NCBI GenBank assembly: GCA_036346395.1
Contig: CM070604.1
Location: forward strand, 2,889,501 to 2,953,500
DNA length: 64,000 bases
Reading direction: 5' to 3'
DNA from: Hsuehochloa calcarea
Taxonomy: Eukaryota > Streptophyta > Magnoliopsida > Poales > Poaceae
Position numbers and translations under genes: made by a program. Positions 34,981 through 45,909 of this stretch are shown here, one piece after another. Positions within the stretch are counted from its first letter, which is position 1. Each line of letters opens with the position of its first letter. The notes beneath the pieces were generated by a model, which searched no databases, had not been told where the DNA came from, and saw only the letters and a list, made by a program, of their open reading frames with translations.

Positions 34981-36540
34981 TTGGCTGCTCAGGATCCGAT
35001 AATAAGCCTATGCTTTCAGAGCTCAGCATTGTAGCAACATCCGTCATGGTGGGCCGATTTGCGGGATCTTCCTGGGCGCAGAGCAGCGCCACCTGAGTGC
35101 ATCGCATTATCTGGGCAAGTTCATATCCGTCACCTAATGATGGATCTACAAGCTCATGCAACCTTCCATCTTTCCACTTATGCCATGCCTGAAATATGTT
35201 TCAATTTGCTTGATATCAACGATGATTTTAAAGTAAGTCCAAATTTGTAAATGTGAGGTGATTACACAAATATTCACCACAACAAATGTGCATGCTTGAA
35301 ATGTATGTTTACTCACATCACGAACGAGATTACCAACGGTATCCCCTTGTCGCTCCATTATGGTATTCTTCCGCCCACTAATGATCGCTAGAACCAACAC
35401 ACCGAAGCTAAACACATCTGTCTTGAGCGAATAAAGGCCTCGAGATGCATACTCCGGAGCTATGTAACCACTGAAAATAGATATCAGAGGGGTGGCATTA
35501 GCACATTGGAACACAAATGTTGCACTGCACTAGTATTGAAATTTTGTGCAGCTGTTACCTGGTTCCCACAACCCTGCTTGTATGCTCTTCTGCTACATCT
35601 GAACTCAGTGTTATAGCTGATCCAAAATCACAAATCTTTGGACTCATGTCATGGTCTAAGAGGATGTTATTTGGTTTCAAGTCCCTATGTACAATCCATA
35701 ATAGTGAGTGCTTGTGCAGGTAAACAAGCCCCTCAGCTAGCCCTTTAATTATCCGAAGTCGCTTAGACCAGTTTAGCAATGCCCCCTTTCTTCTATCTGC
35801 ATAATGTTTAAAGAACAAATGTATTTCAGAGAAAATAGTTATAGTTTTCATGTTGTTCTATACCAAATTAGCAACATTTCAAATGAGTTATTATCAGAAT
35901 CAAGTGAAATGGGAATTGTTCTAGCCTCCCCTTTGATTAGAGCTGTTTTATATTCAAAAGCATATTTATTAGGAATTGGATGAAGCACATCTTGAAAAAA
36001 AAAAGTCTTAGGTAAAACATACCAAAGATGATATTGTGCAAATTGCCATTGTGCACTAACTCATACACAAGAATCTGTTCTTTTCCATGGATGCAGCACC
36101 CTAATAACCTAACTATATTGGTATGCTGAAGCCTTGCAAGCTGCAATTCACTTTTGAAATCGAATGCTGTTGCATGCTCATCGAGCCTTTTGATGGCAAC
36201 TGTGAGTCCGTCGGGAAACTGACCCTGCAATGGTTTTCAATAGAGTTTATGTGGCATCCTCTTATAATAAATCAGCACTTTTTGGGAAGATGAGGAGGAT
36301 AGGCATCTAGTATTTGGTTGTTTCTTCAGTTTCTATTTATAAATCATTATTAAACTACCTTGTAAACTGCACCATATCCACCACTTCCGATGTTTGTTTT
36401 CTCTGAAAAACTGTCTGTCGCATCCAAAATCTGAAAGAAACCAAACTCTGTAAATCCCGGGCAGTTCTCTTCAGTACGGGTACAAAGCTTCACCAATTCC
36501 TCCATGTCCATGATTTTCTGTTCTTGCAGGTCCACTGTTC
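34850..36540 (-). CDS. Protein kinase domain of an MCAfunc/CRK-like kinase gene (five exons)
   Basis: Five exons splice in perfect phase: 36540-36359, 36224-36023, 35796-35559, 35470-35317 and 35188-34850, giving 370 residues to a stop at 34850. All introns are GT-AG. In order: a [20 protein letters not shown] glycine loop, VAIKRL lysine, the [15 protein letters not shown] hinge, HRDLKPNN catalytic loop, [14 protein letters not shown] activation end and DVFSFGVL. All catalytic residues are present. The family is the DUF26/CRK-like Ser/Thr kinases of the RLK/Pelle group, with a probable signalling role at the cytosolic face of a membrane. The first kinase exon starts in a split codon, so an upstream exon must exist. 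The best candidate for the N-terminus is exon 44890-45339. Confidence 0.85.
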
Positions 36541-36871
36541 CTGAATGATGGGCAATCACAAATGCAATAGCAACAACATTGCAATTACTAACATGAGAAA
36601 TGCTCAGCTTCCTTGCAAAATAACTAGTGACTTCATGGTGTGCAACATGTATAACTTATGAGAACAAATTCTCTCAGAAAAAACTGTGTTGTGGATGCGT
36701 TTGTGGGACAAACTTATCAATGTCGGTGTCAGTCTGCCATATCCAGTTCGGTGACAACGGCGGCAGGCTGAGTTCTTTTCAGCAAAAAGATGACAGCTAC
36801 AGTGTGGAGGAGTCTGGCTCGGTTACAGCTCTGTTTCGGATGCAGCGACAGCAAGGAGTCCATGTCGGCTA

Positions 36872-38771
36872 TTAGCATAGGTTCTATAGATAGACTGGAT
36901 TGATTAGGAAGTTGTAATTCAATTATAGATAAACTATATATTCAATTATAGATAAACTATATTTAGTAATTTTTGTTAGGAGGGCTCCTCATCTATAAAG
37001 GATGTTGGCTTTGTTGAGAGAGGGTAATAAAGATTTATTTCAGCAAACCCTAATCAAATCAGAGCCTCTCTTCGGCAAGGGACAAGCCCTGTCGATGTGA
37101 GGGTGATTTAAGACTATCCCGCCTACACGAAACTTAGCCATATCATCTTTGGTATCGAGCTGTCTCTCGTCTTCTTTTCATGGATGATCAAGTGATGAAA
37201 CAACTAGACGAGATGCTACGGATCTTCTGCAGGACCTCACCACGTCGAAGGAAGCCATGTATAGTAGGCATACGACACGGAAAAAGAGAATCTGGCGAGA
37301 CGGCGCAGGCCGGCGAAGGAGGAAGACATCTCACGATCGACCAAGGGAAGAAGAAGACGATGAACACACATCAAGAAGCCGCAGAGCACCGCGATTCCAC
37401 AAGTTGTTTGTTTCCGACTTATGATGGCAAAGAAGATCTGTTATCATGGTTAAATCGTTGCGAGCAATTTTTCAAGGACAATGGATGATGGAGGAAGAAA
37501 AAGTGTGGTTAGCTTCATATCACATGCCGGAGTCGCACAACATGGTATTTTCGACTAGAGAGAAATCAAGGCATTCCTTCGTGACCACGTTTTCTGGACC
37601 ATGTTAACCTCCGATTTGGACCCCAATTCGAGCAATGATTTGGGCAAGCTCATTCAACTTCGGGCACAGCACGCGATAGGCGAGTATTAGGAATGGTTCT
37701 TGGCTTTTTGTGTCGTTATGACGACATGACAGAGAGGCAACATGTACAAATTTTTACTAATGGGTTACGCAACTCTTTGTGCATTGGTGTTGAACTTCAT
37801 AATCCCATGACTTTGGAAGCAGTGATGAGTTTGGCAAGAGCGTATGAGAAGCGACTTGAGAATGACGGCGACGACGTTCGTCCGATGACCAAACCAACAG
37901 ACCTAGCAGCCGCCAACTCCACCAGCGGTTCCCTTCTAGGATTCAACTCATCTTCCATGGCTCCAAAAGGGCCACTGTCAATCTGGGCACAATAGCGCAG
38001 TACCAACACTTCCGTGTCTCAAGGCGTCGAACTCCAAATTTCGGCGCTTGACGACCGACGAGATGGCGGATCGTCGACTCAAAGGATTATGCTTCAATTG
38101 TCCGAAATTTTTCTAGAAATCATACTAGCAAGTGCTCCATGAAAGGTATTTACTTATTAGAAATTGATGATGGGAAACCGCGATGATTCATCGAAGAAGA
38201 TGTGGAAATATCATTGCATGCGCGCCACTGGAATTCGCATGGGCAAGACAATGCGATTCTGGTGGACATCAACGATGAGCAGATCGAGCATTAGTTGACT
38301 CGGGTCTACCAATAATTTTATAGCCGAAGAGACAACACATCGCTTGGGCCTAACACGGTATCGGCAATGCCATTAAGGTAGCCGTTGCTAACGGCGACAA
38401 GGTAGCCGAGAATGGACTTTTTCATGGGGTGCATCTCGATTTGTTAGGAGGATTTTTCTAGATTGCTATATCATCTCTCTCGCGGATTCGATGTCGTCCT
38501 CGGCGTATAGTGGTTCTGAACATTGGGACCTACTACGTGGGACTTGAGCGACTTACCATGTCTTTTTGGCGGCATGACCATAAAGTAATTTGGCGCGGAA
38601 TGCAATCACCGGCAAGACACACCAACATCTCGGCATTAATGGGTGACCTTTGTGATGACTACTCTCCTCGAAGAATTTGTTGATGTTTTTAAGAACCTTA
38701 CCACGATGGGACAAACTTACCAACGCGTCGACGTCGGTGCGAGTTCGGAGACAACATTATGAAAACAAATG
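36872..38771 (+). mobile_element. Gypsy fragment: 5' LTR, gag and protease, truncated
   Basis: An LTR-like stretch (about 36872-37145, with a 23 bp tandem repeat ATTCAATTATAGATAAACTA at 36917-36960) is followed by a primer site variant TTGGTATCGAGC at 37151. Then comes gag: TSCLFPTYDGKEDLLSWLNR at 37395-37470, and after shifts DDMTERQHVQIFTNGLRNSL and EAVMSLARAYEKRL at 37710-37860. A retropepsin motif, ALVDSGSTNNFIAEE, lies near 38290-38330 in another frame. The sequence ends within the region leading to reverse transcriptase, right before the copia target site. It lies antisense inside the kinase gene's large intron. Confidence 0.75.
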
Positions 38772-39169
38772 AAATGTGTTAGAGATATAGTTAGAGATAT
38801 GATTTGATTTGGTTTCCTTATCGTAACATGTATTGTGTATATATCTTCGCCAATTGGCCCCGACATCGCTTCACGCTTGATCTGTTGCCTCCTCCGGTGG
38901 CTCCACAGTGGTGGTGGCCACCTCCATCGGCGGTGGTCGTCCTCGGTGCTCCTTTGCGACAAGATAGGCCACATTGAGTCTCGGTGCTAAGAAGCAGCGG
39001 CATATTTCACGCCGTTCTTCTCCTAGCACTGCACGTACTTCTACATCGGCGTGCGCGATCGACTACTTCGCGTTTTCTCTCTTGGCGAGGGAGATAGCGG
39101 ACTTGACGATCGCTACCGCCTCGGGTTCTTCCTCGACAGGTTCTGCAGGTTCTGCGACTAACTCTTCAG

Positions 39170-39420
39170 GCACTGAGAAACCACCTCCTACACAAACAGG
39201 TACCTCCCCGTGGATCCTTGATTCCGGAGTATCCTTCCACATGACTTCCGATTCTTCCACTCTATCCTTTGTTACACCTCTTGATTCCCCTGTCAGTGTT
39301 CTTACTGCTGATGGTACCTCTCTTCTGTCTGCAGTCGAGGACCTCTTAGCAACTCATCTTTTCATGTTCCTTCATTGCTCATGTTCCTCACCTAACCATG
39401 CGACTTCTTCTCTTTGGATG
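39170..39420 (+). pseudogene. copia protease fragment
   Basis: The frame encodes WILDSGVSFHMTSDSSTLSF, the copia retropepsin start with the catalytic Asp in DSG. It is normally followed by a conserved VLTADGTSL segment, also visible here, before the frame breaks near 39350. Gag, which should precede it, is missing. Confidence 0.7.
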
Positions 39421-41084
39421 ACATCGACCTTGGTTATCGGATCATTCTCGACTCTGACTCTTGTTGTGTTCAGGACCGCCACACGGGAGCTCTGGTTGGT
39501 TCTGGCCCTCGGCGCCTTGACTCGCAGCGTCTCTGGGAGCTTGACTGGCTTCACCTTCCTTCCGCTGCCACCGTCGCCGCCAGTCTCTCCGCCTCTGCCA
39601 CTCCGTCGACCGGCTCTTTTCAACAATGGCATCACCGTCTTGGCCATCTGTGTGGCTCTCGTCTGTCGTCTTTAGTTCGTCGTGGTCTTCTGGGGTCTAT
39701 CTCAGGAGACGTGTCTCTACATTGTCAGGGCTGTAAGTTAGGCAAACAGCTTCAGCTTCCTTATCCTCATAGTGAGTCAGTGTCTCAACGTCCATTTGAT
39801 CTTGTTCATTCAGATGTTTGGGGTCCGGCTCCCTTCGTTTCGAAAGGGGGTCATCGATACTATATCATATTTATAGATGATTTCTCTCGCCACACTTGGA
39901 TATATTTCATGTCTTCTCGTAGTGAGGTCTTGTCTATCTATAAACAGTTTGCCACAATGGTTCGCACACAGTTCTCCACTCCTATTCGTGTCTTTCGTCG
40001 ACTCTCTTTGGCGAGTACCTCTCTCATCACTGCGCAGATTTCCTTGCGACGTGGCACTCTCGCTCAGTTCTCTTGTCCTGGTGCTCATGCTCAGAATGGT
40101 GTTGCTGAGCGCAAGCATCGTCACCTCCTTGAGTCGGCTCGTGCACTGATGATTGCCGCCTCTATTCCACCTCACTTTTGGGCGGAGGCTGTTTCCACTG
40201 CCACCTATCTCGTCAACATCCAGCCTTCTTCTGCTCTTCAGGGCGCAATCCCTTTTGAGCGTCTCTTTGGTCTCCTTTCGACTACTCGCCGCCGTGCATT
40301 TGCTTGCGTTTGCTACGTTCTCTCACCCCTCGAACGCACCAAACCGACCTTTCGATCCGTTGAGTGTGTCTTTCTGGGGTACAGTGCCGAGCACAAGGGC
40401 TATCGGTGCTGGGATCCTGTTGGTCGACGGATGCGGATTTCTCGGGATGTGACTTTTGACGAGTCTCGTCCCTTCTACCCACGTCCTGTCTCTCCTTCGA
40501 CTTCCTCTGTGGAGTTTCTGTCTTTTTTGACCTTTCCAGATACACCTATATCGTCTCCACATATTTCTCATGTGGCCTCTCCGCCATTGTTGCCGCCTGT
40601 TTCGTCTCCTGCGGCTCCTCAGGCTCCCCCCACTACACTCGTCTACACTCGTCGACCTCGTATTGAGGATCTTCCAGATGAGCCCACTTCTCCTGATGTT
40701 TCATCTTCTTCTGATGCTTCATCTTCCCCTGATGGGCCGTCTTCTCCTCGCTACGCTCTCGCGATCGCCGATCGATTCGCCCCGCCTGCGTTTGCCTTTC
40801 TTTGGCGCAGACTACTTGTGAGCTGCTCTCTCACAGGGATGTTGTTACTCATCCCGAGTGGCGCATGCCATGGCCGAGGAGATTGTTGCCTCGAGCGTCA
40901 TCGGGTACTTAGGATCTTGTTCCTTTTCCATCTCACTCGTCCCATCACATGTAAGTGGGTCTATAAGATTAAGACTCGCTCGATGGCTCTCTTGAGCGCT
41001 ATAAGGCGCGTCTTGTTGCTCGTGGCTTCCAGCGAGAGCATGGTCGTGACTACGACGAGACTTTTGCTCTCGTGGCCCACATGA
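39414..41084 (+). pseudogene. copia integrase and start of reverse transcriptase, 556-residue open frame
   Basis: The frame holds the integrase zinc domain ([34 protein letters not shown]), the catalytic core with [20 protein letters not shown] and IDDFSRHTW, and after a shifted part [40 protein letters not shown] marks the core end. The rest is a Ser/Pro-rich linker (40500-40760) and a disrupted RT beginning ([10 protein letters not shown] near 40950). The expected DDE spacing is broken in the middle (39990-40080), so the protein would not be active even though the frame stays open. Confidence 0.75.
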
Positions 41085-42319
41085 CCTTGTCCGCACTCTT
41101 CTTTCGGTGGCGTCTGCTCGCCATCGGTCTGCATTCTCAACTTGATGTCAAGAATGCCTTTCTTAATGGCGAGTTGCGTGAGGAGGTCTACATGCATCCG
41201 CCACTGGGTATTACATTCTCGACGGCATGGTCTGCCGCCTTCGTCGCTCTCTCTATGGCCTTAAGCAAGCCCCTCATGCACGGTTTGGCGCTTCTCCTCT
41301 GTAGTCACGGCCGCTAGTTTTTCAGACAAGTGATCATGATCCTGCGCTCTTTGTCCACACTTCGTCTCGTGGTGGACTCTTCTTCTTACGTATGTTGATG
41401 ATATGATCATTACGGAGATGATTAAGTACATTGCCTTTGTCAAGACTCGTCTTAGTGAGCGATTCCTTATGTCGGATCTTGGTCCTCTTCGTTACTTCCT
41501 TGGAATTGAGGTTACTTCCACTCCGGATGGTTTCTTTATGTCCCAAGAGAAGTATATTCAGGATCTTCTTGATCGCGCCTCCCTCATCGATCGGCGTCTG
41601 TTGAGACTCCTATGGAGCTCAATGTTCACCTCAAACCCTCGATGGCGAGCCTCTTTACGATCCGACTACTTATCGCCATCTTGTTGGGAGTCTTGTCTAC
41701 CTTCTTCGTTACTCGTCCGGATATCACTTATCCATTCACATTCGAGTCGGTTTGTTTCGCTCCCACTCAGTCCACTCACCACCTTCTTGAGTTCTGCGAT
41801 ACCTTCGTGGGACTATCTCTCGATCTCTTCTTTCCACGCTCCAATTCGTTATGACTTGAGCTTATTCGGATGCTACTTGGGCGGCGATCCCTCGATCGCG
41901 GTCTATCTCTGCTTCTTGTGTTTTTCTTGGTGGTTCGTTTATTGCGGAAGGCGAAGAAGCAGTGCAGTTGTCCGCTCGAGTGCAGAGGTGAGTTGCGAGC
42001 TATGGCTCTCTTGACAGAGATTACTTAGCTACGGTGCTTACTTGAGGATTTTGGTGTTTACATTACTACCGACTCCTCTCTTGTCGACAAGACAAGTGCT
42101 ATCGGTGTTGCGTGACCACAGTGAAGCATGAGCTCACCAAGCATATTGGTGTTGATGCTTCCTTCATGAGGTCTTGTGTGCATGATCAGATGATTGCTCT
42201 TCAGTATGTGCTTTCAGAGCTTCAGATAGCGGATTTCTTCACGAGGCCCAGACTCGAGCACAGCACGGCTTCTACCTCTCCAAACTCAGTGTTGTTGATC
42301 CACCATGAGTTTGAGGGGA
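41085..42319 (+). pseudogene. copia reverse transcriptase and RNase H, broken
   Basis: Fragments in different frames include HSQLDVKNAFLNGELREEVY (41129-41190), a YVDDMI-type catalytic region near 41390-41410, MSDLGPLRYFLGIEVTSTPD with GFFMSQEKYIQDLLDRASL (41470-41590), and at the end DQMIALQYVLSELQIADFFT (42185-42242). They are in the right order for copia RT and RNase H. The 3' LTR starts at 42320 after the purine tract TTTGAGGGGA. Confidence 0.75.
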
Positions 42320-42436
42320 TGTTAGAGATATAGTTAGAGATATGATTTGATTTGGTTTCCTATATCGTAACATGTATTGTGTATATATCTTGACCAATTG
42401 GCCCCTGATAATACAAGTTGCTATTCCAACAAAATG

Positions 42437-43450
42437 AACCATACTAAAATGGCATTCGTTATGCATATGTTTTCTACTTCATCTAGTGTTAAAATGTACG
42501 ATACCTTCATCTTTCTCTACTTCCGCTTGCAGAACTTCTGTTTTATGAGCTGGTGCCGACACATTAGCTGGTAGTCTTGTGTGAAGTGTGCTGAGTCATT
42601 TTTAACCGCAGTGCAATGCTATGATGTGATCCAAATATCCAATGCTTGCTCATGAGTCCTGAGCTATGATGTATGCATGCCTAAAATGGACTCGAAATTC
42701 GTCATGTAAACAATCTGATTTTTCTCTGTTTCAACATATTCCTAAGCATTTTTTTTTGGATTAAGGATATAAACATACTCCTAAGCATGAGCAGTACAGT
42801 ATAACATTGACAAATGGCAGAAAAATTTATATGTTCTCAATGAGAATAACAGTTATTTTACTATTGATTTTTTAGTTCACAATTAAGAACTGTAGCAAAA
42901 TCGTCAAAGTAACTACCTTCAAATGGCTTTCCCACAATTTCACAAGGTTTAGTGGCTCCTTGAACACATATTTCAGTGAACTCCAAAACGCTTGTCGGAA
43001 ACCTAGAATCGGGCAAATCCTAGCGTTATATGCCAAAATCATATAAAAGGTTCTGATTTCAGTCCTAACAAAATGGCAGGTTCATAGAAATTGAACTTTC
43101 ATGATAAATAATTTCAATTTGATTACAGGTTTGTGGTCAATCGGTAATCAACGAGATCACGGTCAATGATTCTCTAGTGTTGAGCATCAGCGGTAGTTCA
43201 CCTTCAACATTGCCATTTTGTCAAAAGACACGATAAGGTTCTGGATTTAATATAGAAAGAATCGGTTCTTTGAGTAATCAACTATGTAATGAAGAAGTAT
43301 CCAACCTTGTGTGAAAGTTTGAACAGCATGTGACTACACTTGGCACCCTCGGTAGCCTGCTAGACAAGGATAAAGAAAATCACAAATATTATTCATGTAC
43401 ACAATTGACCAGCAATAGCATAGGGTTTTTCTCATTAGATTAAGGGAATT
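42437..43450 (-). repeat. Duplicated segment, copy A (with exon-like minus-strand pieces)
   Basis: This segment recurs at 50930-51490 (part) and 55181-55880. On the minus strand it holds exon-like pieces with AG acceptors: SVLEFTEICVQGATKPCEIV with SYFDDFATVLNCELKNQ (43005-42870, ending in a stop), NLIVSFDKMAMLK (about 43250-43212) and QATEGAKCSHMLFKLSHK (about 43362-43309). I do not recognise the family. The copies at 51300 and 55400-55740 are interrupted (for example an in-frame stop replaces Gln in the first piece), so this is the best-kept copy of an old gene fragment. Confidence 0.5.
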
Positions 43451-43454
43451 GATA

Positions 43455-44600
43455 CGGTGAGGACATCCGAGCGACGACTCCACATCGGACGCCTCACTTC
43501 ACTTTCCCACCACATTATCTTATACTATTTTCATCTCTATCCCTACGCTCCCAACTCCCAAATACTGGTCCATGCCTCCACCTAAAAAATCCCAAATACT
43601 CCCACTTCCCTAACTCTCAAGAAGGATAGTTCACCACAACGATGGCTAGAGAGTAGCCAAGGTGATGGACATACTCTGCGATCTGGAGGGAGTAGGGGCA
43701 TCCAATGGCAAGTGGAAGATGACGATGAGGCACGGCTTGGAGTTGTCTCCGCGGATTTGAGCTCACCGGCGACAGGGGCACTGGATTGGCCTCACCGCGC
43801 CGGATCTAGGGCTGAATCCGGCCAGAGCACCGGGCTCGCCGCATGCCTCGTCCTCCTTTCAGCTTGATTCCCAAGCTCCGTCACCACCGGTCGTGGCCTC
43901 CGTGAGCTCGGTGGCATCCCGACCTCCATCGAGGTGTGTCCTTCACAAGCCTTTCCGAGCTCCGCCACAACCGAGGCGACCTCGAGGCGCCAACCGAGCT
44001 CCGCCGTTACGGGCTCCTCGTCGTTGTCACCATACCCTCCACCGACAAGCTCTGCACCACACTACTGTCCGCGCGCCTCCTCTGGATAGGTGTGTTGTGG
44101 GTGTTCCCTCAAAATGTTACGACTCTTTTTCTTGATTGTGGCAAGAAGTGTTTCTATATGCTGCAACGTATATTTTTCAAATTTTGTAGCATGTAATATT
44201 TGTTTTTGTTGGTGTTGCGGATGTTGTTACAAATTATTGCACACATCTTTCTCAATTGTTGCATATGACATTTTAGTTTGTTGGGAACATGTCCTCTATA
44301 GATTATTTTGTTAAAAGTGTTTTCTCAAATTGTTGCAATAGTTATAACATCGCAGGTTCATTTTATTTTGAACTTTTGTGTTAGTTGCTCGAGTACATCT
44401 TCCTATAGGAATCATATATGTAGTTTTCAGTGTTTTTTGTTAAGAGATTTGAACATTTTCCAATATTTTTGAGACCGAAACTAATTTTTGTTGCAGATGT
44501 TAAAATAGTTTGTTGCATATATTATGTTGTACTGGATTGTTGAGCTGGAGCGTCCGATAGAATCTTCCCATCGGATGTCAGTGTTAGTCGCTCCTTGGAT
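43455..44600. mobile_element. Candidate Mutator-like/other DNA element with degenerate inverted ends
   Basis: The left end has GAGCGACGACTCCACATCGG and ACGCCTC, and the right end read backwards has GAGCGACTAACACTGACATC followed by ATCGGACGCTCC. Between them are a Ser/Pro/Arg-rich start (43890-44130) and an AT-rich body with many TGTTGCA/TTGCAA motifs. The left end also exists at 51515 and 55905 without this body. No clear target duplication is visible, so the element type is uncertain. Confidence 0.35.
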
Positions 44601-44889
44601 TAACCCTTTTTAAAAAGGTTTCTTGGAATGCACAAATCTAAGGAACATCCTATGAATTCAGAACTATTAACTTCATATAAAGTTGTTTAATTGGCAGTTG
44701 GAATTGCTATTGGACCCCGATTTAGGCAGAACCATCCCTAGGGTCACTTGAATATATCAGTTCGATCAGATTACGAATCAAATGAATCATTCTCAAATCA
44801 GTGCTTCTCCTTAATCTCATACATCACAATCTTCAATTTCGAGATGTGCTAACCAAATTACTAATAAAAACAAGCTGAAACATGCTTAC

Positions 44890-45339
44890 CGTGACACGAC
44901 GAGAGTTAGTACCGTCGACGAGGGAGATGAGCGGGATGAGGCGAATGTACATGTCGATCTCGTCCTGCGCGGCGCGGAGCTCGTCGGCCATCCGGGCGCC
45001 GAAGAGCAGACGGTGGAGGTAGCCGCAGTCCTGGCACGCCCTGACGAGCGCATAGCACCGGCGCAGCGCGCCCCGGAGCTTCTCGAGCGGCCGCCTGGTG
45101 GCCTCCCGCCGCATCAGCTCGGCGAGCTCCAGCTCCTGCAGCAGGCCGCCGACGATCTCCACGTGCTGCGCGAGTCGCATGCAGGCGTCCCGGTGGCGGC
45201 GCGCCGCCAGGGCGGCCTGCACGACCATGGAGACGAGCCCGAGCGCGTCCACGCCGACCAGCTGCGCGACGCTGGAGGCCTGCCCCAGGGTGTTCCACAG
45301 GCTGCTGCTGCTCGCGCTGTCCCATGGACTCGCCGCCAT
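44890..45339 (-). CDS. Exon 1 of an MCAfunc-domain kinase gene
   Basis: The exon starts at ATG 45339 (MAASPWDSASSSSLWNTLGQ), chosen because the MCAfunc domain begins right after it and the context is AGCATGGC. It ends after exactly 150 codons at a good donor (ACG|GTAAGC). Visible family motifs are ASSVAQLVGVDALGLVSMVV, RRPLEKLRGALRRCYALVRA, CQDCGYLHRLLFGARMADEL and AQDEIDMYIRLIPLISLVD. This four-helix module is shared by MCA1/MCA2 (Ca2+ entry proteins) and by grass kinases in which it precedes a CRK-like kinase domain. The kinase exons at 36540-34850 lie downstream on the same strand, so I infer one gene with an 8.3 kb intervening region. Phase shows that one more small exon is missing or unseen. 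Confidence 0.75.
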
Positions 45340-45635
45340 GCTGGCTTCCTGCGGGCTGCAGCGCTGCGGCCTCAGTAACTCCAGGCCCCCGTTGCCGCCA
45401 TTGACGGGCACGGGCTCGACACGTATACATTTGAGAGGGGTGTGTAAACGGCGACTTTGACTAAGCATGGTGTTTGTGTGGACTTCCGTATGCGTGTTGG
45501 TCTCCATCGGAATCAGTGGCGAAGTCATAATAAAAATAGAAGGTGGATTCGAAGCCGCGAATAACTAAACTAATTTCAGACGAACATAGTCTTTTATTCT
45601 TGTGTAATCAAATTCGTACATGAATAAAAGCAAAG

Positions 45636-45906
45636 CAAAAAAAAAAAAGAAATACAATGAAGGTACCTCGTTAATGAAAAGTGCATCTTCAGAACCTTTA
45701 AATATGGTTTCAGTGGTTAACGATTTGTACTTCAAAATTAGCAAAATTAGTGATACAATAGTAAATTATAATTAAATAATCATAAACATTCAAAATAAAT
45801 GACCTGGATATATAGAAAAAGTAACAACACCTCTGTTTTTAGTGTTCATTGATTTGAACATTTCTCTTAACCTAGCAATCTCTTCTGAAAGACGCTTAGC
45901 AATAAC
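45636..45906 (-). pseudogene. CDPK-like EF-hand exon fragment
   Basis: After an acceptor (TACATCCAG) the minus strand encodes [20 protein letters not shown] and then [10 protein letters not shown], strongly reminiscent of the start of the calmodulin-like domain of calcium-dependent protein kinases, with one Glu missing from the usual SEEEI. The frame then runs into a stop. A second exon-like piece (GSEDALFINE before a GT) lies at about 45665-45700. No kinase domain of this type is nearby, so it is a remnant or captured exon. Confidence 0.35.
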
Positions 45907-45909
45907 CTG

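Larger units (their letters stand above)
38777..42431 (+). mobile_element. Ty1/copia element with 112 bp LTR, target duplication AAATG
   Basis: The 3' LTR (42320-42431) and the 5' LTR remnant (38777-about 38862) share TGTTAGAGATATAGTTAGAG and the next 60 bases. The outer flanks are AAATG at 38772-38776 and 42432-42436. The 5' LTR end, primer site and all of gag are deleted; the interior starts near the protease (SPWILDSGVSFHMT at about 39215). Integrase, RT and RNase H follow in copia order with many frame breaks. It is nested next to the gypsy fragment inside the kinase gene's intron. Confidence 0.85.

Noticed and set aside
44906..45430. 174-codon second minus-strand frame
   Set aside because: It overlaps the MCAfunc exon in another frame and is Arg/Gly/Ala-rich without a domain.
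45013..45460. Plus-strand frames of about 120 codons
   Set aside because: They are shadows of the MCAfunc exon, which is on the minus strand and has family motifs and splice signals.
45340..45528. N-terminal extension of the MCAfunc frame to 45528
   Set aside because: The extension has no similarity to the family, and the ATG at 45339 directly precedes the conserved domain in good context.
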